From Xanthomonas hortorum (lineage in GTDB: Bacteria > Pseudomonadota > Gammaproteobacteria > Xanthomonadales > Xanthomonadaceae): DNA of 64,000 nucleotides. The stretch is from positions 806,001 through 870,000 of the forward strand of contig NZ_CP101417.1 in the NCBI RefSeq assembly GCF_024339125.1. The letters are read 5' to 3'. Position 1 is the first letter of the stretch, and every line of letters begins with the position of its first letter. The position numbers and the translations under genes were made by a program. The notes below the pieces were generated by a model, which made no database searches, had not been told where the DNA came from, and was given only the letters and a program-made list of their open reading frames with translations. Positions 38,194 through 47,714 of the stretch are shown here, piece by piece.

Positions 38194-39918
38194 ATGGCCT
38201 TGAGTCCGAACGATCCTTCCCGCACGCCGGCCCAGGCCGCGATCCCGGCCGATAACGCCGTGGTGGGCGGCATGAGCCGGCGTACCCAGATCCTGCGCCT
38301 GTTGCTGCGCTATCGCGGCTCGGGCGTGTTTGCCGGCATGAACCTGGACCCGGCGGCGATCAACGAGTACGAAGTGCCTGCCGAAGGCACCCCGGACCAA
38401 TTCGTCTCCGATCTGGAGGCACTCGGCCCCACCTTCGTCAAACTGGGCCAGATGCTGTCCACGCGCCCGGACATCGTGCCGCCGGAATTTGCCACCGCGC
38501 TGGAGCGCATGCAGGAAAACACCAATTCGGTGCCGGTGGAGCGCATCCGCCAGATCATCGAAGAAGAACTCGGCGTCTCGGTCAACAAGGCCTTCTCGTT
38601 TTTCGATCCGGTGCCGCTGGGCTGCGCCTCGCTGGCGCAGGTACATCGCGCCGCCTTGCGCGACGGCACCCCGGTGGCGATCAAGGTGCAAAAGCCCGAA
38701 GTGGCCGCGCAGGTGCGCTCGGACCTGGATGTGCTCAAGAGCTTTGCCACCGCTGCCGACCGGCTGACCGGCATCGGCCGGCGCGTGCGCTTTGCCGACT
38801 GGCTGGGCGAATTCGGCAAGACCCTGCGCGCCGAACTCAATTACGAGGACGAAGCCGAAACGCTGGTGCGCTTCGGCAAGCACCTCAAGCCGTTTCCGAT
38901 GCTGTGGATCCCGCAACCGATCTGGGACCTGAGCAGCCGCAAGGTGCTCACCATGCAGCTGGCCGAAGGCGTGCGCGTGGACAAGATCTCCGGCCTGCGT
39001 CGCACCGAACAGCCGATGGACACCCTGGCCGCGGAGCTGGTCAAGGGTTATCTGGACCAGATGTTCGTGCATGGCGAAATCCATGCCGACCCGCATCCGG
39101 GCAACCTGCGCGTGCTGCAGGACGGGCGCTTGGCGATCTTCGACCTGGGCATGGTCGCGCACGTGCCGCCGCGCCTGCGCGAGCGCTTGCTCAAGCTGCT
39201 GTTCGCCGCCGTCGATGGCCGCGGCGAAGAGGTCGCCGAAGAGACCATCGCGCTGAGCACCCGGCTGGAGGATTACGACGAAGACCGCTACCAGCGCGAA
39301 ACCGGGCAGATGATCGCCCGCTACGCCGCCCACGACACCACCTCCGAAGGCCGCGTGGTGCTGGATCTGGTGCGCATCGCCACCGCCAACGGCCTGCGCA
39401 CGCCGCCGGAGTTGAGCCTGCTCGGCAAGACGCTATTGAATCTGGAAGGCGTGTGCCGCGCGTTGTCGCCCACCCTGGATACGCGCCGCATCGTCGAGCG
39501 CCATCTGCAGCACGTGATGCGTGCGCGCCTGAAAAAATCCCTGTCCGCCGCCAACCTGGCCAGCGAGGCGATGGAACTGCAGCATCTGGTGCGCGAAGGG
39601 CCGCGCCGCATGTCCGAGATTCTCTCGCTGGCTGCAGAGAACCGCCTGCAGATGCGCGTCACCGGGCTGGAAGAATCGCATCTGATGGAAAGCCTGCAGA
39701 AGATCGCCAACCGGGTGGCGGCCGGCATCGTGACGGCGGCGCTGATCATGGCCTCGGCGCAGATGATGCGCATCGAAACCGGCTTGAAACTGTGGGGCTA
39801 TCCGGCGATTGCAATGATGCTGTTTCTGCTCGGGGTCTTCCTGGGTCTGGGTATCGTGCTCAGTGCATTGTTCTTCGACCGCCGCGTGCGTGCACGCGAG
39901 GAACGCGGGCACCGATAG
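38194..39918 (+). CDS. UbiB/ABC1 (AarF) atypical kinase-like protein
   Basis: A 574-residue UbiB-family protein that in bacteria supports ubiquinone synthesis or lipid-linked chemistry through an atypical protein kinase-like ATPase. Motifs: the family-specific FVKLGQMLSTRPDIVP (KxGQ), the Ala-rich loop GCASLAQVHRA, VAIKVQKP with the ATP-binding Lys, GEIHADPHPGN (catalytic region) and IFDLGMV (metal-binding DxG). Two transmembrane helices close the protein (AAGIVTAALIMASAQMM and IAMMLFLLGVFLGLGIVL). ATG 38194 gives the expected length. UbiA is also encoded in this window (55105-56010) but not nearby. Whether this is the housekeeping UbiB or a paralog is not decided. Confidence 0.88.
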   Translation: MALSPNDPSRTPAQAAIPADNAVVGGMSRRTQILRLLLRYRGSGVFAGMNLDPAAINEYEVPAEGTPDQFVSDLEALGPTFVKLGQMLSTRPDIVPPEFATALERMQENTNSVPVERIRQIIEEELGVSVNKAFSFFDPVPLGCASLAQVHRAALRDGTPVAIKVQKPEVAAQVRSDLDVLKSFATAADRLTGIGRRVRFADWLGEFGKTLRAELNYEDEAETLVRFGKHLKPFPMLWIPQPIWDLSSRKVLTMQLAEGVRVDKISGLRRTEQPMDTLAAELVKGYLDQMFVHGEIHADPHPGNLRVLQDGRLAIFDLGMVAHVPPRLRERLLKLLFAAVDGRGEEVAEETIALSTRLEDYDEDRYQRETGQMIARYAAHDTTSEGRVVLDLVRIATANGLRTPPELSLLGKTLLNLEGVCRALSPTLDTRRIVERHLQHVMRARLKKSLSAANLASEAMELQHLVREGPRRMSEILSLAAENRLQMRVTGLEESHLMESLQKIANRVAAGIVTAALIMASAQMMRIETGLKLWGYPAIAMMLFLLGVFLGLGIVLSALFFDRRVRAREERGHR

Positions 39919-39941
39919 CGCCACACACAACCCCCCCCCGC

Positions 39942-39966
39942 GTAGGAGCGCACCCGGGCGCGACAT
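39942..39966 (+). repeat. Half copy of a REP-like palindrome
   Basis: The sequence GTAGGAGCGCACCCGGGCGC matches the left arm of the palindrome at 63871-63938. No right arm follows, so it is a truncated copy. It lies 24 bases after the UbiB-like gene in the 371-base gap before the phosphoglycerol transferase gene; the rest of the gap shows nothing recognisable. Confidence 0.7.
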
Positions 39967-40289
39967 GGCTCCACCGGGCGTCGCTTGCCAAGACCGCTGC
40001 GTCCAGCGGTCGGGCGATGTGGCGCTATCGAGACGTCGCCCATGTGCGAGAAGCACGCCAGGTGCGGAATGCAGAGACCGCGAATCTCCAGCGAGCGCCA
40101 CCGCGACCAGCTGATCGTCAGCGCGCGCGCTGCGCCGCGTTGCGGCAGGCGCTCGGCTCCAGCAAACATTTCAGTCAGCTTCAGCGCGGCATAGTCCGTC
40201 ATCCGGGTGTCACATTGCAGGTGGCGCACAGGACAGGCGAGCAAGGCGTCCGGTACGCGCTCGCATCATTCCCCCACGGACGCTGCCGC

Positions 40290-42398
40290 ATGCATTGGAT
40301 GTTGTTGTTCTCGTTGTTGCTGTTGCTTTGGTTGTTGGTCGCCTCGCCGCGTCTGGCGTGGTTGAAGGCTGGCCTGCTGTCGTTGCTGTTGCTGCTGCTT
40401 AGCGCCTGGGGCCTAGTCGACCGGCTCAGCGGCGATGGCATCAACGCCGCAACGCCGTACCACTTGCGCGCCGACATGGACGGCGCCGGGGTCAGCGATT
40501 TTTCCGGCTACATCGCCGTGTTCATCGGCATGGTGCTGCTGTCGCTCAGCCCGCTGGTGCTGCTCAAGGTGCGGCGTTTCCGTCGCCCCCGCGGTGGTGG
40601 TGCGGTGTTCGCTGCGTTCGTGACGATGTTGCTGGTCAGCATCGCGGTCAGCCCGCTGTATCGCGATGGCAAGCGCCTGTACTACCAGTTGCGCCCGGTG
40701 GATTACGCCACCGTGGTGCCGGAATATCTGGTACCGCAGCAGCCGTTGCAGAAGCGCAAGAACATCGTGTGGATCTACGGCGAAAGTCTGGAACGCACCT
40801 ACTTCGACGAAGACGTGTTTCCCGGCCTGATGCCGAACCTGCGCGCGCTGGCCACCGAAGCAGTGGACGTGCGCAACCTCACCTCCACCGAAGGCAGCGG
40901 CTGGACCATTGCCGGCATGGTCGCCTCGATGTGCGGCGTGCCGCTGACCACCGCGCCCGGCGATGAAAACAGCATGGGCCGCATGGGCCTGTTCCTGCCG
41001 GAGGCGCGCTGCCTGGGCGACTATCTCAAGGATCAGGGCTACCGCAATCACTACGTTGGTGGTGCCGATGCCAGCTTTGCCGGCAAGGGCAGTTTTCTGT
41101 CCAGCCATGGGTTCGATGTGATGCACGACGTCAGCTACTTCCGCGACAAGGGCGTGGCGCCGAAACATTTTTCCGCCTGGGGCGTGCACGACGATGTGCT
41201 GCTGGACGATGCCTGGGACAGCTTCCAGACGCTGTCGCGCGCCGGCCAGCCGTTCATGCTCACCACGCTGACCATGGACACCCACCATCCTGCCGGCCAC
41301 TTGCCACTGGCATGCAAAGGCCAGCACTACGACAGCGCGCTGGGCGACATCGGTTTGTTGCATGCGATCAAGTGCAGCGATCGGTTGATCGGCGAGCTGG
41401 TCGCGCGCATTCGCAACAGCCGCTACGGCAAGAACACCATCATCGTGATCGCCTCCGATCACCTGGCGATGCCCAACGATCTCAGCGATGTACTCGCCAA
41501 GCAGAAGCGCGAAAACCTGCTGCTGTTCCTGGGCAAGGACATCGCGCCGCAGCAAGTGGTCACGCGCGCCGGCAGCACACTGGATTCGGGCGCAACGCTG
41601 CTGCAGTTGCTGGAACCGGGTATGCGCACGCTGGGCTTCGGCCGTTCGCTGCTGGCCAGCGATGCGCCACCCAGCGCCAGCGTGGCGGCCAGTCGCGACA
41701 GCGGCAAGGACTACCCGCGCTATCTCGCCTACGCACGCACGCTATGGACCGGGCGCAGCACACGCATGCTGCGCATCAACGGCAATGGCGATGTGGTGGT
41801 GGGCGTGCAGCAGGTACGCCCGCCGGTGCTGCTGGAATACGACGAGGACACCAATCTGAAAACGGTGTATCTGGAAAACACTTCGCGCCAGTTCGATCGC
41901 ACACACACCGAGGGCACGCTGGCGTATGTGGATCGCTGCACGGCATTCGAAGACGGCTCGGCCGACGGCGACTGGTGCGCACTGGTGGTCGACCGCCAGC
42001 AGAGCATGAAGCTGTATCGCGATCCGGACCTGACCCGCGGCATCGCCGTCGATGCGCCATTGGATACCAGCCAACAAGGCCCGCGCCCACGCGTGCGTCA
42101 GCCGATCATGCTCACCCAGACTGCGCGCAAGACCGAGGCCGGCCGCTACATGCTGGAGCTGTATGCAAAACGCCGGCCCACGCGTGCGTTCTGGGTGGAA
42201 GCAGTGTCGTCCGAGCGCAAGGTGGTGCTGGCCCAGCAATGGGTAGTGCCCGATGCGGCGGGACGCATCCGCATGCCGGTAGGCCTGGAACATGCGGTGG
42301 AGGACCTGGAAATCCGTGCCTGGCTGGATTACACCGAAGACGTCAGCGTGGACGATCTGGCACTGGTCAAGGAAACACCTGTCGCAGACCGCTCCTGA
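40290..42398 (+). CDS. opgB: OpgB-like phosphoglycerol transferase (LTA synthase/sulfatase superfamily)
   Basis: A 702-residue inner-membrane protein. The N-terminus has three or four transmembrane segments (LLFSLLLLLWLLVASPRL, a second Leu-rich helix, YIAVFIGMVLLSLSPLVLL and AAFVTMLLVSIAV), then a periplasmic sulfatase-fold domain: NIVWIYGESLERTYFDED with the metal-binding Glu, STEGSGWTIAGMVASMCGVP with the candidate Thr nucleophile, TLTMDTHHPAGHLP, and IIVIASDHLAMPND with the metal-binding DH. In E. coli OpgB (MdoB) moves phosphoglycerol from phosphatidylglycerol to osmoregulated periplasmic glucans; the same activity is inferred. A C-terminal 170-residue extension is beta-rich. ATG 40290 lies directly before the first helix. 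Confidence 0.88.
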   Translation: MHWMLLFSLLLLLWLLVASPRLAWLKAGLLSLLLLLLSAWGLVDRLSGDGINAATPYHLRADMDGAGVSDFSGYIAVFIGMVLLSLSPLVLLKVRRFRRPRGGGAVFAAFVTMLLVSIAVSPLYRDGKRLYYQLRPVDYATVVPEYLVPQQPLQKRKNIVWIYGESLERTYFDEDVFPGLMPNLRALATEAVDVRNLTSTEGSGWTIAGMVASMCGVPLTTAPGDENSMGRMGLFLPEARCLGDYLKDQGYRNHYVGGADASFAGKGSFLSSHGFDVMHDVSYFRDKGVAPKHFSAWGVHDDVLLDDAWDSFQTLSRAGQPFMLTTLTMDTHHPAGHLPLACKGQHYDSALGDIGLLHAIKCSDRLIGELVARIRNSRYGKNTIIVIASDHLAMPNDLSDVLAKQKRENLLLFLGKDIAPQQVVTRAGSTLDSGATLLQLLEPGMRTLGFGRSLLASDAPPSASVAASRDSGKDYPRYLAYARTLWTGRSTRMLRINGNGDVVVGVQQVRPPVLLEYDEDTNLKTVYLENTSRQFDRTHTEGTLAYVDRCTAFEDGSADGDWCALVVDRQQSMKLYRDPDLTRGIAVDAPLDTSQQGPRPRVRQPIMLTQTARKTEAGRYMLELYAKRRPTRAFWVEAVSSERKVVLAQQWVVPDAAGRIRMPVGLEHAVEDLEIRAWLDYTEDVSVDDLALVKETPVADRS

Positions 42399-42450
42399 GT
42401 TGCAGCGCTGTGCGGCCATCAAGCGTGCGCCGCTGTTGCTCGATGCGGAT

Positions 42451-42506
42451 GCTCAGCGCTGGTTGCTCGATGCGGCATGTACCACGCGTACATGCCGGTT
42501 CTGAGC
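42451..42506. repeat. Palindrome related to 18769-18811
   Basis: Ends GCTCAG and CTGAGC, with an inner perfect stem GGCATGTA/TACATGCC. The right end ACATGCCGGTTCTGAGC resembles ACATGCCGATTCTGAGC near 18795-18811. It is a small intergenic structured repeat after the phosphoglycerol transferase gene. Confidence 0.55.
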
Positions 42507-42659
42507 GTACCGTCCATAACCGTGTTGCCAATTGCGCGCGACGTTTTGTCGGTCACTTCAAGACCGTGAGATCTCGGTCGTCTTGAAACGATTGGAGGAT
42601 GTGATTGGACGATGCTCATAGATCAGCTGTAAAGCCGCTGATCTGCTTGTTGGCTGCAG

Positions 42660-42767
42660 GGCCCTTGCCCGCCTACCATCGCGAGACACGCCGCAAGTAC
42701 GTCCATGTAGGCTCTTACGCGGCATCCATGCCGCGTAAGGTCCCGCGACGGTGGGCGGGCAAGGACC
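42660..42767 (+). repeat. Composite repeat module B, second locus
   Basis: Same architecture as 6523-6630: 28-base arms (42660-42687 and 42740-42767) complementary apart from a few mismatches, plus the same perfect 12-bp inner hairpin CTTACGCGGCAT/ATGCCGCGTAAG. A 25-base AGATCAG hairpin precedes it at 42620-42644. Confidence 0.85.
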
Positions 42768-42901
42768 AGTCGAGGGTGTCGTTTTGCACGGTTGCAAGCA
42801 ATGCGCGACATTCACTGTTCGGGTAAGGGCGTGTCCTATCAGCTTTCTAACGCAAGCCGAGCAACCAACAAGCTTTTAAGAAAGCAGCCGACCAACTTTC
42901 T

Positions 42902-43010
42902 GGTGCGGTGCCCTCACCGATTGCGGGACCGTGTGGCGGCATGGATGCCGCCACCGAGCCTACATGGACGTACTTGCGGCGTGTCCCGCGAGCGGTGAGG
43001 GCACCGCACC
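42902..43010 (+). repeat. Composite repeat module A, second locus
   Basis: Same architecture as 6684-6792: 28-base arms (42902-42929 and 42983-43010) complementary at 26 positions, with the central hairpin GTGGCGGCAT/ATGCCGCCAC. A third copy of the AGATCAG hairpin module follows at 43118-43142 without an intact B or A element, then the channel gene begins convergently. Confidence 0.85.
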
Positions 43011-43192
43011 CTCGACTCGACTCGAATAACCAAACTTTTGACTTAATCGTTTGACTGTACCCAAACAACGCGAAGAATCGACATCCCGGTTATTTTGGAG
43101 CAGTTGGACAGTGCGGATAGATCAGTCGTACAGCAGCTGATCTACGGCGTGGCTATGGGGCCCATCCCCGCACACTGCGTGCACTCGCAGGC

Positions 43193-45658
43193 TCAGTCTT
43201 CCGATGCAGGCGTGCCATCGCCTGCATCGCGCGCCACCGCCGCGCCCGCACGGCTGAAACGAATCTCCTGCGGCGATTGCAGCGCAATGCCCACGGTTTC
43301 CATCCGCTGCAGCAGCGCAAAGAACAACTCGCTGCGTACGCCATATGCATCGCGCGGGCTGCGGACATAGGCGAACGAATTGAAGTTGACGTGGCCGCCG
43401 GCCAGCGAATCGATGAACACCGCCGGCGACGGCTCGGCCAGCACCTTGGTGTGTTCGGCGAACAGTTCCAGCAACATGTCGCGCACCTTGGCCACCTCGG
43501 CTTCCAGCGGCACCGAGAACTGCAGCTGCACCCGGCCCATCGGGTTGGACAGCGTCATGTTACGCACGCTTTTGGTGATCAATTCCGAATTGGGCACGAT
43601 CAGGGTGGAGCGGTCGCCTACTTGAATTTCGGTGGCACGCACGCTGATCTTGCGCACATCGCCCTCCTGGTCACCAATGCGCACCCAATCGCCGATCTTC
43701 ACCGGCCGCTCGGCCAGCAGAATCAAGCCAGACACGAAGTTCTGCGTGATCGCCTGCAGACCGAAACCGATACCGACTGACAATGCGCTCAACACCAGCG
43801 CCAGCCGCTTCAGATCCAGCCCCAGCGCGGTCAGGCCCCAGATCGCCACGATCAGCCAACCCAGATAGCGCGCCACCGTACTGATGGAGTTGCGCGCACC
43901 GTCATCGAGCTCGGTCTTGGGCAGATAGGTGTTGAGCAGCCACTGCTGCACCACGTGCACCAGCCCCATGCCGAGCAAGAACACGCACAGCGCCCTGAAC
44001 ACATCGCTGGGGGTGATCACCAGTTCCTTGCCAATGGGGATGCCGTGGGTAATGTTCTCCGCCCAGCCGGTCACCACATTGATATTGGCTCCATAAGGCG
44101 TCAGTAGCACTGCGATGCCCAACAGCACCAGCAGCACCCGCGTTGCTGCGGACATCAACAGCCCCAGCTGGACCAGGCGTCCGCTCCCGATGCTCAGCGC
44201 ATGCGACAGCGCGCGGCTGAAACGGCCGTCGGGATTGAACATCCAGCTCATCAGATCGTCGGCAAACACCACCAGCAAACCGAGCAGGCTGCAGATCAGG
44301 GTGATCCAGATGATCTGCCGCTCCACGAACAAGGCCAGATTGAGGTAGCCGAACAAGGCCGATATCAGGGCGAAGATCACCGCCAGATGGCCCAGCAGCC
44401 GAATCAGCACGATGAAGCCGCCGCCCCGCGACACCACCGGCGTTGGCGCATCGCTGTCGGGATCGACCGCGCCCGCAGTCGCCGCCTGCGCCCGCAACGA
44501 CAGGCTCAGGCCGGCCAGCGCCGACAGGATCAACCCCGCATACAACAACGCGGCGACCGCATCGGTGGCGGTCGTCAGCGCAGGGCTGCTGCCTGCGGCT
44601 TCACTGATCTTTGCGGCCATGCCGCTGAGCCAGATCACCGCGGCAGTAGCCAGGCAATGCACGCGCAGGCGGTCGACGGTGGCATCGTCCAGCGGAAACA
44701 AGCGCCAGCTGGGTTGGTGCTTCATCAACAGGCTTGCACTGAGCGAACCGACGAAGGCGGCCACCAGACTGACGGCGACAAACCCAGTCAGCAGTTGATC
44801 CAGATCGTCCGGCAGCTCGCCGAGCGCGCGGATGCCTTCAACCAGCACGAACGCCGCAATCCCGAGGCTCAGCGTACCGACCAGCAAGAACCACAGTGCC
44901 AGCCCGGAGCGTCGCAGGCGTCCGCCGGGCGCACGCGAGGCTGCGTAACGGCGCCCCAGGTGGCGCAGGAAGATCCGCATCGGGAGTGCCAGCAGCAACG
45001 CGATCACGGCGGCGGTGATCAGCCCGCCCACGCCGTTGGCTGCAGTTCCCGCCTGCACCATCTGCACCGTCTTGGCGGAAAGCGCCTGCAGACGGTCACG
45101 ATCGTCAGGCCATTGCTGTGCGATCTGGTTCCACAATGTCGGCGACAGCGGCGAGGCCACACGCGTGGAGAGCTGCACGCTGAAGCGTTGCACCCGTTCG
45201 CGTTCAAGCCGATCGGCCAGGTCCTTGGCATTGGAGACCAGCAGTGTGGCGCGCTTGAACTCGGCATCCAGCCGATCGCGCTGCTTGGTCAGCGACTGGC
45301 GCTGCTCGCGCAAGTCGGTCGGCTCGTTCTTTTGAGCGACGCCCAGCCCCTCCAGCCGCACGTTGAGTTCCTTCAGCGGCGGCTCCAGCGTGCGTACCAG
45401 ATCCTGCGCCTGCCGCTGCGCACCGGTGACGTCGTCGGTCAGCTTGCCGAGCTGGTCCTTATCGGCCTTGTCCATGCCGGTGTCGGCCTGGCTCAGCACC
45501 TTCTGCATGCTGTCCAGCTGGGTCTGCGCGTTCTCCAGCAGCGTGTCGTCGTCCTGCGCCACTGCGGCGCCCACGCACACCATCCATAACGCAGCCAGCA
45601 ACAGCACACGCCGCAACACGCCGCGATGGGCACCCAGAGCAAATCGGAATTCAGACAC
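43193..45658 (-). CDS. DUF3772-MscS mechanosensitive channel family protein
   Basis: An 821-residue protein: signal peptide (VLLLAALWMVCVGAAVA), a periplasmic helical region with coiled coil (NAQTQLDSMQKVLSQADTGM onward, residues 40-130), a DUF3772 domain, about ten transmembrane helices, and a C-terminal MscS module. The pore and beta-domain signature is IGFGLQAITQNFVSGLILLA, then ERPVKIGDWVRIGDQEGDV and VPNSELITKSVRNMTLSNP. It likely gates in response to membrane tension during osmotic downshock; the large periplasmic part is typical of MscK/MscM-like relatives. The gene runs convergent to the composite repeats and is divergent from the HPF-like gene. Confidence 0.9.
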   Translation of the reverse strand: MSEFRFALGAHRGVLRRVLLLAALWMVCVGAAVAQDDDTLLENAQTQLDSMQKVLSQADTGMDKADKDQLGKLTDDVTGAQRQAQDLVRTLEPPLKELNVRLEGLGVAQKNEPTDLREQRQSLTKQRDRLDAEFKRATLLVSNAKDLADRLERERVQRFSVQLSTRVASPLSPTLWNQIAQQWPDDRDRLQALSAKTVQMVQAGTAANGVGGLITAAVIALLLALPMRIFLRHLGRRYAASRAPGGRLRRSGLALWFLLVGTLSLGIAAFVLVEGIRALGELPDDLDQLLTGFVAVSLVAAFVGSLSASLLMKHQPSWRLFPLDDATVDRLRVHCLATAAVIWLSGMAAKISEAAGSSPALTTATDAVAALLYAGLILSALAGLSLSLRAQAATAGAVDPDSDAPTPVVSRGGGFIVLIRLLGHLAVIFALISALFGYLNLALFVERQIIWITLICSLLGLLVVFADDLMSWMFNPDGRFSRALSHALSIGSGRLVQLGLLMSAATRVLLVLLGIAVLLTPYGANINVVTGWAENITHGIPIGKELVITPSDVFRALCVFLLGMGLVHVVQQWLLNTYLPKTELDDGARNSISTVARYLGWLIVAIWGLTALGLDLKRLALVLSALSVGIGFGLQAITQNFVSGLILLAERPVKIGDWVRIGDQEGDVRKISVRATEIQVGDRSTLIVPNSELITKSVRNMTLSNPMGRVQLQFSVPLEAEVAKVRDMLLELFAEHTKVLAEPSPAVFIDSLAGGHVNFNSFAYVRSPRDAYGVRSELFFALLQRMETVGIALQSPQEIRFSRAGAAVARDAGDGTPASED

Positions 45659-45969
45659 AGGCAGGCATTGGACAAGCGCGGACTACCGCAGTGACGGCAT
45701 CTTAATCCACTGCTTCGGGTACAGCCGATCGCTGCTGCCGTGAGGATTCAGTCTGGCAGAGCTCGCCAGTGTGGACTGGCACTCCGCGATTGGCGGTTCG
45801 TGCGCGACAGCCGCGGCACAGCTGGCAGCCGCAAGAGGATGGACGCCCCACCCATCCCGACCTGCGCATGAACGCGGTGCAGCTTGTCACCTCGCGGCAA
45901 CGGTGCGCTGTCGCAGAATCGAGTCACCGCTACGGCAGACGCAGCGGATGACCGCGAAGGAGACACTCT

Positions 45970-46311
45970 ATGCAGATTCAGATCCAGACCGACAAGCACG
46001 TGCCGCATGACCCCTCTGTCGTGCAGCATGTCGAGAAGACCTGCTCCGCCCAGCTGGCGCATTTCGCCAACGACATCACCCGCGTCGAAGTGCATTTACG
46101 CGATGAAAACGGTCAACGCGGCGGCGCGGCGGATCGAACCTGCAGCATCGAGGCACACGTCGCCGGCCTGCCGCCGATCGCGGCCACCAATAGCGCCGAA
46201 ACCACCGCTTCCGCCGTCACCGGCGCCGCGCGCAAGCTGCGTACCGCCATCGAACATGCGCGCGGCAAGCAGCACGCCAAGGCGACCGCGCCGCCGCCGG
46301 ACATGCTCTGA
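45970..46311 (+). CDS. HPF/RaiA family ribosome-associated protein
   Basis: A 113-residue protein of the hibernation-promoting factor/YfiA fold: MQIQIQTDKHVPHDPSVVQH, a central ITRVEVHLRDENGQRGG strand pair, CSIEAHVAGLPPIAATNSA and a closing helix rich in Ala and basic residues. Short HPF-type proteins bind the 30S subunit and dimerise or silence ribosomes in stationary phase; here the C-terminal domain of long HPF is absent. A purine-rich AAGGAGA site lies about 8 bases before the ATG. Two strong hairpins follow the stop. Binding is inferred from the fold. Confidence 0.8.
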   Translation: MQIQIQTDKHVPHDPSVVQHVEKTCSAQLAHFANDITRVEVHLRDENGQRGGAADRTCSIEAHVAGLPPIAATNSAETTASAVTGAARKLRTAIEHARGKQHAKATAPPPDML

Positions 46312-46327
46312 TCTGAGCATCTGAGCT

Positions 46328-46409
46328 ACGGCAGGGCCGCATTACGCCCTGCCGTGCCAAACCGAAAAAAACATCGGCCCGCTGCGGCGACACTGCAGCG
46401 GGCCGCTTT
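46328..46409 (+). terminator. Double hairpin downstream of the HPF-like gene
   Basis: First stem ACGGCAGGGC/GCCCTGCCGT (46328-46337 and 46346-46355), then CGGCCCGCTGC/GCAGCGGGCCG (46375-46385 and 46395-46405) followed by CTTTG. Both are perfect and between convergent genes, so they may end transcription from both sides. Confidence 0.7.
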
Positions 46410-46525
46410 GCTAAGCGAGGCGGAGGCACCAGCCACTGCAGCGAGCTGGCGCTTGGACGCCGTCGTTTGCGGCACTACTTGCTGCAACCATGCGTGATGA
46501 CCTGCGCTTGCGCAACAACGTGGAA

Positions 46526-47218
46526 TCAACGTTTTGCCGGCTGCCATCCGGCCTCCAAGGCTTCTCTGGAACTGCAGAACATCCGCTCGCCGCGGGCGGT
46601 CGCAATGGAGGTGCGTTCGTAGTCGCGCTGACCGGGCATGTGGAAAATCTTTTTCCCCTTGCCAGAGATATTCCCTTTGATCTTGCAACCCGCGATGACA
46701 ACAGTCGCTGCGTGGGATGACGCCTTCACCGAAGACGCGCGTTTGGCGCGTCGGAAGTCCGATGGCATCTGAAAGGACCCGCTCCAGATGTTGCGCTCCT
46801 GCTGCTGGGCAATGCGTTCGTCTGCGACGAAGGAGGTGGCGTATTGACGATACGCCACTGCCCAACCCGAGCGGACCATCCAGCCGTTGAGGGACTGTCC
46901 CTGGACGAAGCACTCCGCAACGATCCTTCCATAGCGATCCATGTCGTGCGGTTCACAGCGCACGGTTTTGTCCAGCAGATGGCTATCCAGCGCTGCGGCT
47001 GAGCGTCGGCCACACGGCCAGGCGCGCCCGTCCTTGGCTGTGCACTGCTGTGCGCTTTCCGGGGCATCGATGCCCCAAAGACGGATGCGCTTTTGAGCGA
47101 CGGTGATGGTGTCTCCGTCGGTCACCGTCGCGCGGCCGCTGAGCTCTTGTGCGAAAACGGATGAAGCAATCAACGCAAGCGAAAAAAACAACGAACATCT
47201 GAACAACATCAACAGCAA
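46526..47218 (-). CDS. Secreted thermonuclease-family protein with C-terminal sunset-type domain
   Basis: A 230-residue exported protein: signal peptide MLLMLFRCSLFFSLALIASS and VFA, then an SNase-like fold with VTDGDTITVAQKRIRLWGID, APESAQQC and DRYGRIVAECFV (catalytic Arg/Asp/Glu set as in staphylococcal nuclease). The C-terminal 60 residues (GCKIKGNISGKGKKIFHMPG, RDYERTSI, ERMFCSSREALEAGWQPAKR) match the small sunset domain found beside such nucleases. It cleaves DNA or RNA by family knowledge; the substrate here is not shown. It is oriented toward the HPF-like gene. Confidence 0.88.
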   Translation of the reverse strand: MLLMLFRCSLFFSLALIASSVFAQELSGRATVTDGDTITVAQKRIRLWGIDAPESAQQCTAKDGRAWPCGRRSAAALDSHLLDKTVRCEPHDMDRYGRIVAECFVQGQSLNGWMVRSGWAVAYRQYATSFVADERIAQQQERNIWSGSFQMPSDFRRAKRASSVKASSHAATVVIAGCKIKGNISGKGKKIFHMPGQRDYERTSIATARGERMFCSSREALEAGWQPAKR

Positions 47219-47714
47219 CTTCCTTCAAGAAATCGGCACGCGCGGTCCTTTCTGCTCGCCTTGTTGGCAACGTTTCAGCCGGTTGGCTGTGTCAGGTCGG
47301 CTCCGTCGGCCTGATCGCTGGGCAAGCAATGGATGCGTGCCAAAACGGCCCGCACTGTAGCGGGAAGCGGCTGCGAAAGGGAGCGCGATCCCCATTCCTT
47401 GCCGCCAGGCTGACGTTCTTGCGGCCGCCGATGACTACGTAGTCAAGGGCCGGATGTCGAGCAGGCTCAGTGATTGCTGTAGACGCTCGATGAACTAGCC
47501 GTGGGCTTCGCTCGGCTTAGGGTTGACCGAAGGGTGGGCCGAGTCATCCCCTTCTGGCGCATGCGCTTCCCACCAACGATGCGTTCGGCGTGACCGCAGT
47601 TCGCATCTTCCGCTCTGGGCAACATCAAAAAAGGCAACACTTCAGAAAATTACAGGCGTGGAAGTGTTTTTAGACAAACGCGTTCAGCCAACCTCAGTCA
47701 GGCAAAGGCTTCCC
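47219..47714. other. Divergent intergenic region; no gene recognised
   Basis: About 496 bases between the nuclease gene and the thioredoxin-fold gene. It contains a perfect 12-base palindrome GACTACGTAGTC near 47433-47444. A stretch around 47390-47430 shares GGCTGACGTTCTT with 52369-52381 in the island, too short to interpret. It should contain both promoters. Confidence 0.45.

Noticed and set aside
47388..47430. Shared motif with 52350-52385 as a possible second island scar
   Set aside because: The exact match is only about 13 bases (GGCTGACGTTCTT) with loosely similar flanks; chance cannot be excluded.
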